Source: an uncultured Collinsella sp.
GTDB lineage: Bacteria > Actinomycetota > Coriobacteriia > Coriobacteriales > Coriobacteriaceae
DNA length: 24,496 nt
Assembly: GCA_902493895.1 (NCBI GenBank)
Contig: CABUQW010000031.1
Coordinates: forward strand, 1-24,496
Direction of reading: 5' to 3'
Notes under the pieces: generated by a model
Database searches by the model: none
What the model was told of the DNA's origin: nothing
The model's input: the letters and a program-made list of their open reading frames with translations, nothing else
In this document: positions 21,916 through 24,496 of the stretch, piece by piece
How positions within the stretch are numbered: position 1 is the first letter of the stretch
Layout: each line of letters opens with the position of its first letter
Position numbers and translations under genes: made by a program

Positions 21916-21944
21916 CCCCGGCATCGCGTCATCCGGTGCCGGGG
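21916..21944 (+). repeat. Intercistronic hairpin CCCCGGCA/TGCCGGGG
   Basis: Perfect 8-bp arms (21916-21923, 21937-21944) lie between the transaldolase and transketolase genes, followed by TTGTTCTC. It may be an attenuator or a stability element. Confidence 0.5.
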
Positions 21945-21967
21945 TTGTTCTCAAGAGAGGAATTCGT

Positions 21968-22798
21968 ATGACCAACCAGGAGCTGGCGAAGGTCGCCAAT
22001 GAGGTCAGGAAGGGTGTCGTGACTGCGGTTCACGCGGCCAAGTCGGGACACCCGGGTGGATCGCTCGGTGCTGCCGACATCATGACGTATCTGTACTTTG
22101 AGGAAATGAATATCGATCCTGCCGACCCTCACAAGGCCGATCGCGATCGCTTTGTGCTCTCCAAGGGTCACGCGGCGCCGGGCCTGTATTCGGTGTTGGC
22201 AAATCGCGGCTATTTTCCCGTCGAAGAGCTCGAGACGCTCCGTCATATTGGCAGCCGACTGCAGGGCCATCCCAACATGAACGACGCCCCTGGCATCGAT
22301 ATGTCCACCGGATCGCTCGGTCAGGGCATCTCTGCTGCAGTTGGAATGGCGCTTGCCGCTAAGCACTGGGGCGACGGCTACCGTGTCTACACGTTGCTGG
22401 GCGACGGTGAGTGCGAGGAAGGCCAGGTGTGGGAGGCGGCCATGTTCGCCGGCAACCATGCGCTCGACAATCTTGTTGCCGTCGTCGACCACAACGGCTT
22501 GCAGATTGACGGCACGATCGATGAAGTCAACTCGGCCATGCCGCTCGCTGACAAGTTCCGCGCCTTTAAGTGGCATGTGATCGAGCTCGCCGACGGTAAC
22601 GACATGGCGCAGATTGCCGCCGCCTTTGCCGAGGCCCGCAAAGTGAGCGACTCGCCCGTGGCCATTATCGCCGAGACGGTGAAGGGCAAGGGCGTCTCCT
22701 TTATGGAAAACCAGGTGGGCTGGCACGGCAAGGCACCCAACGATGAACAGTTTGAGCAGGCCATGGCCGAGCTCGCAGCAGCAGGGGAGGAGCTCTAA
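21968..22798 (+). CDS. Transketolase, N-terminal (TPP-binding) subunit (276 aa)
   Basis: The thiamine-diphosphate-binding half of a split transketolase, moving two-carbon ketol units between sugar phosphates. SGHPGG (26-31) and SKGHAAPGLY (65-74) supply active-site histidines. The TPP motif is GDGECEEGQVWEA (145-157) ending at N176 in DHNGLQIDG. ATG 21968 is preceded by GAGAGG. An upstream in-frame ATG at 21908 would run through the intercistronic hairpin. The stop overlaps the ATG of the C-terminal subunit. In some split transketolases the substrate is not the usual pentose phosphate (for example apulose-4-phosphate), so specificity is open. Confidence 0.94.
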   Translation: MTNQELAKVANEVRKGVVTAVHAAKSGHPGGSLGAADIMTYLYFEEMNIDPADPHKADRDRFVLSKGHAAPGLYSVLANRGYFPVEELETLRHIGSRLQGHPNMNDAPGIDMSTGSLGQGISAAVGMALAAKHWGDGYRVYTLLGDGECEEGQVWEAAMFAGNHALDNLVAVVDHNGLQIDGTIDEVNSAMPLADKFRAFKWHVIELADGNDMAQIAAAFAEARKVSDSPVAIIAETVKGKGVSFMENQVGWHGKAPNDEQFEQAMAELAAAGEEL

Positions 22799-23736
22799 TG
22801 GCAGACGTCAAGAAAGTCGCCACGCGCGTTAGCTATGGCGAGGCACTTGTCGAGCTGGGCAATGAGCGCGATGACTTTGTGGTTCTCGATGCCGACCTGG
22901 CCGCCGCCACGCAGACCGGTAAGTTTAAGGCTGCGCACCCTGAGCGCTTCTACGACGCCGGCATTGCCGAGAGCAACCTGATGGGTCTTGCCGCCGGCAT
23001 CGCGACCACGGGCCGCGTTGCTTTTGCGAGCACCTTTGCGATGTTTGCCGCCGGTCGCGCCTACGAGCAGGTCCGCAATTCCATCGGCTACCCGCACCTC
23101 AACGTCAAGATTGGCGCTACTCATGCCGGCATTTCGGTGGGCGAGGACGGCGCCACGCACCAGTGCTGCGAGGATATCGCACTCATGCGCACGATTCCGG
23201 GTATGACGGTGGTCGTTCCCGCCGACGACGTCGAGGCTCGTGCCTGTGTGCGCGCCGCCTATGAGTTTGAGGGCCCGGTTTACATGCGCTTCGGCCGCCT
23301 GGCAACACCGGTCATCAACGATCACGAGGACTATGAGTTCAAGATTGGTCGCGGCGTGGTCGTGCGCGAGGGGTCCGATGTGACCATCATCGCTTGTGGC
23401 CTTATGGTCGCCGAGGCGCTTGAGGCTGCCGAGGCGCTCGCTGCCGATGGTATCGATGCCGAGGTCATCAACATGCACACGATTAAGCCGCTTGATGAGC
23501 GCCTGGTGGTTGCCAGCGCCAAGAAGACTGGTCGCGTGGTCACCGCCGAGGAGCATTCGATTATCGGTGGTCTTGGCGAGGCCGTGGCCTCGGTGCTCGC
23601 AGAGCAGCATCCGGTGCCGATGCGACGCGTCGGCGTGCGCGATGTGTATGGCGAGTCCGGCCCTGCGGTCGATTTGCTGCACAAGTACGGTTTGGACGCC
23701 GACGGCATCGAAGCTGCGGTCAGGTCCGTGTTGTAA
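22798..23736 (+). CDS. Transketolase, C-terminal (pyrimidine-binding) subunit (312 aa)
   Basis: The partner half of the split transketolase. The catalytic glutamate that activates TPP is E58 in DAGIAESNLMGLAAG. STFAMFAAGRAYEQ, THAGISVGEDGATHQ and YMRFGR are typical of the pyrimidine-binding domain, and the last 120 residues form the transketolase C-terminal domain. Its ATG shares an A with the stop of the N-subunit gene (TAATG), indicating coupled, equimolar synthesis. Length is usual for split subunits. DXS is ruled out by the two-gene form and neighbours. Confidence 0.94.
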   Translation: MADVKKVATRVSYGEALVELGNERDDFVVLDADLAAATQTGKFKAAHPERFYDAGIAESNLMGLAAGIATTGRVAFASTFAMFAAGRAYEQVRNSIGYPHLNVKIGATHAGISVGEDGATHQCCEDIALMRTIPGMTVVVPADDVEARACVRAAYEFEGPVYMRFGRLATPVINDHEDYEFKIGRGVVVREGSDVTIIACGLMVAEALEAAEALAADGIDAEVINMHTIKPLDERLVVASAKKTGRVVTAEEHSIIGGLGEAVASVLAEQHPVPMRRVGVRDVYGESGPAVDLLHKYGLDADGIEAAVRSVL

Positions 23737-23747
23737 GGAAGGTTTCC

Positions 23748-24200
23748 ATGGGATTTGTATCTGCCAACCAAGTGACAATCGGGTATACCGCCGCCTCGCG
23801 CGAGGACGCCCTACATTATTTGTCCGAGCAGGCCATCGAGCTCGGCTTTGCCGATGACGCATCTGCCGTAGAGGCCGCCTTCATTGCTCGCGAGAACGAG
23901 GCCGAGACCGGCCTTGTCGCCGGTTTTGCCGTTCCGCATGCCAAAAGCGACGCGATCCACACGCCGGGCGTTGCCGTGCTTAAACTGACCGAGCCCGTTG
24001 AATGGCCGAGCTTCGATGGGGTGCCCGTCGATGTTGCGCTCGCGCTGTACGTGCCCGCCGGCGAGGCCGGAACTACGCACCTGCGTCTGCTCTCCAAGGC
24101 TGCCGTGATGCTGATGGACGCCGGCTTCCGTGACAAGGTGCGCGCGAGCACCGATCCCGTTGAGATTGCGGAGCTCATCAATAGCGGACTCGAAGACTAG
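23748..24200 (+). CDS. PTS fructose-family EIIA (150 aa)
   Basis: The cytoplasmic phosphocarrier that takes phosphate from HPr and passes it to C9 of the EIIBC protein. The phospho-histidine is H64 in GFAVPHAKSDAI, and the domain spans the whole protein (PTS EIIA type 2). AAGGAAGG precedes ATG 23748, 11 bases after the transketolase stop. It is the last gene of the operon and completes the transporter whose membrane part is encoded at the operon start. No HPr-like domain is fused. Confidence 0.93.
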   Translation: MGFVSANQVTIGYTAASREDALHYLSEQAIELGFADDASAVEAAFIARENEAETGLVAGFAVPHAKSDAIHTPGVAVLKLTEPVEWPSFDGVPVDVALALYVPAGEAGTTHLRLLSKAAVMLMDAGFRDKVRASTDPVEIAELINSGLED

Positions 24201-24244
24201 AACGGTCATCCCGTTCAATCAATTGATCCTTCTCCAAGGAAAAA

Positions 24245-24283
24245 GGCCGCGACGCCATATAGGTGTCGCGGCCCTGTTTGCGT
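24245..24283 (+). terminator. Terminator after the PTS operon
   Basis: GGCCGCGACGCC (24245-24256) pairs with GGTGTCGCGGCC (24262-24273) with one G-T wobble and an ATATA loop. The T-tract is interrupted (CTGTTTGCGTTT). Confidence 0.65.
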
Positions 24284-24296
24284 TTCCCCAGGTAAA

Positions 24297-24331
24297 ACCT
24301 GCCAAAATAAACCTGTTCCTTTTTGGCAGGT
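24297..24331. repeat. Inverted repeat ACCTGCCAAAA-N13-TTTTGGCAGGT
   Basis: Perfect 11-bp arms (24297-24307, 24321-24331) lie 50 bases before the insertion-sequence end. A smaller GCGGG/CCCGC hairpin follows. With A- and T-tracts on the inner sides it could be a two-way terminator remnant. The rest of 24201-24380 shows no gene. Confidence 0.6.
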
Positions 24332-24380
24332 CTGCGGGTCCATGCCCGCCAAACGGAGTTGCGGTGGAATAGTTCCCGTT

Positions 24381-24496
24381 TGGGGGTGCGGACGATTTCT
24401 TGGACCGCGCCTAGGCGTATCCAAGCTTCCTGCGGTACTCCATCGGGCTCAGCCACCCGAGGGACTTCTTGATCCGCTCCTCACGATAGTACACGA
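24381..24496 (-). mobile_element. IS3-family insertion sequence, one end (runs out of the window)
   Basis: A terminal-repeat-like TGGGGGTGCGGACGATTTCT (24381-24400) begins with TG, as IS3-family ends do, 30 bases outside the transposase stop. The rest of the element lies beyond the window. The exact edge and any target duplication cannot be confirmed without the other end. Confidence 0.7.
24411..24496 (-). CDS. IS3-family transposase (OrfB), C-terminal end only
   Basis: The minus strand reads an open frame ending in REERIKKSLGWLSPMEY, then RRKLGYA and a TAG stop. The arrangement R-x(5)-L-GW-x-SP-x-EYR is the typical end of the DDE integrase core of IS3-family (IS150/IS3 group) OrfB. Only 27 complete codons are visible, so catalytic residues, frameshifting and integrity cannot be judged. 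Confidence 0.85.
   Translation of the reverse strand, partial: VYYREERIKKSLGWLSPMEYRRKLGYA

Noticed and set aside
1..24496. CRISPR array or prophage
   Set aside because: No regularly spaced direct repeats, and no phage structural, integrase or lysis genes are visible apart from the IS3 end.

Overview
The window looks like a chromosomal segment of a high-GC Gram-positive gut actinobacterium of the Coriobacteriia, most likely Collinsella or a close relative. This is an inference from the GC-rich codon use, the 5S rRNA tail, the tilS-hpt-ftsH order, the phosphotransferase (PTS) sugar genes and the actinobacterial gene types. No taxonomic search could be run.

Layout. 1-49 is the 3' end of a 5S rRNA followed by a strong terminator, so an rRNA operon ends here. 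113-921 is AT-richer. It holds a small gene for a tail-anchored protein of unknown function (minus strand) and the regulatory region of an hsp20 gene. 922-2245 has hsp20 and a convergent metallo-beta-lactamase-fold hydrolase sharing a two-way terminator. 2294-6669 is the housekeeping block tilS, hpt, ftsH. 6859-9030 has a PLP-dependent aminotransferase and a PHP-domain phosphoesterase. 9109-10557 (minus) is an RlmD-type 23S rRNA methyltransferase. 10895-13165 is a polar amino-acid ABC importer operon (lipoprotein, permease, ATPase with overlapping starts and stops). 13477-15552 encodes an EF-G-like protein with degenerate GTPase motifs behind a GC-rich leader. 15682-16659 (minus) encodes a membrane-anchored nuclease.

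16779-24200 is the main accessory locus. A LacI-type regulator (minus) is divergent from a six-gene sugar operon: PTS EIIBC, a stand-alone GatZ/KbaZ-family protein, a small transaldolase, a split transketolase (N and C subunits) and PTS EIIA. Together they would import and phosphorylate a ketose or polyol and route it through transaldolase/transketolase chemistry. No catalytic GatY/KbaY-type aldolase and no sugar-phosphate kinase is present, so the substrate and the role of the GatZ-like protein are open. The window ends inside an IS3-family insertion sequence beginning near 24381.

Between genes there are several large palindromes: a perfect 35-bp inverted repeat around a nested hairpin (10665-10803), a 25-bp inverted repeat (6738-6799) and a 13-bp one (21154-21184). 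The last two share a GGGACA core. The EIIBC-gatZ spacer can form a hairpin whose loop pairs with downstream RNA, a possible pseudoknot or switch. A short hairpin covers the hsp20 ribosome-binding site and may act as an RNA thermometer.
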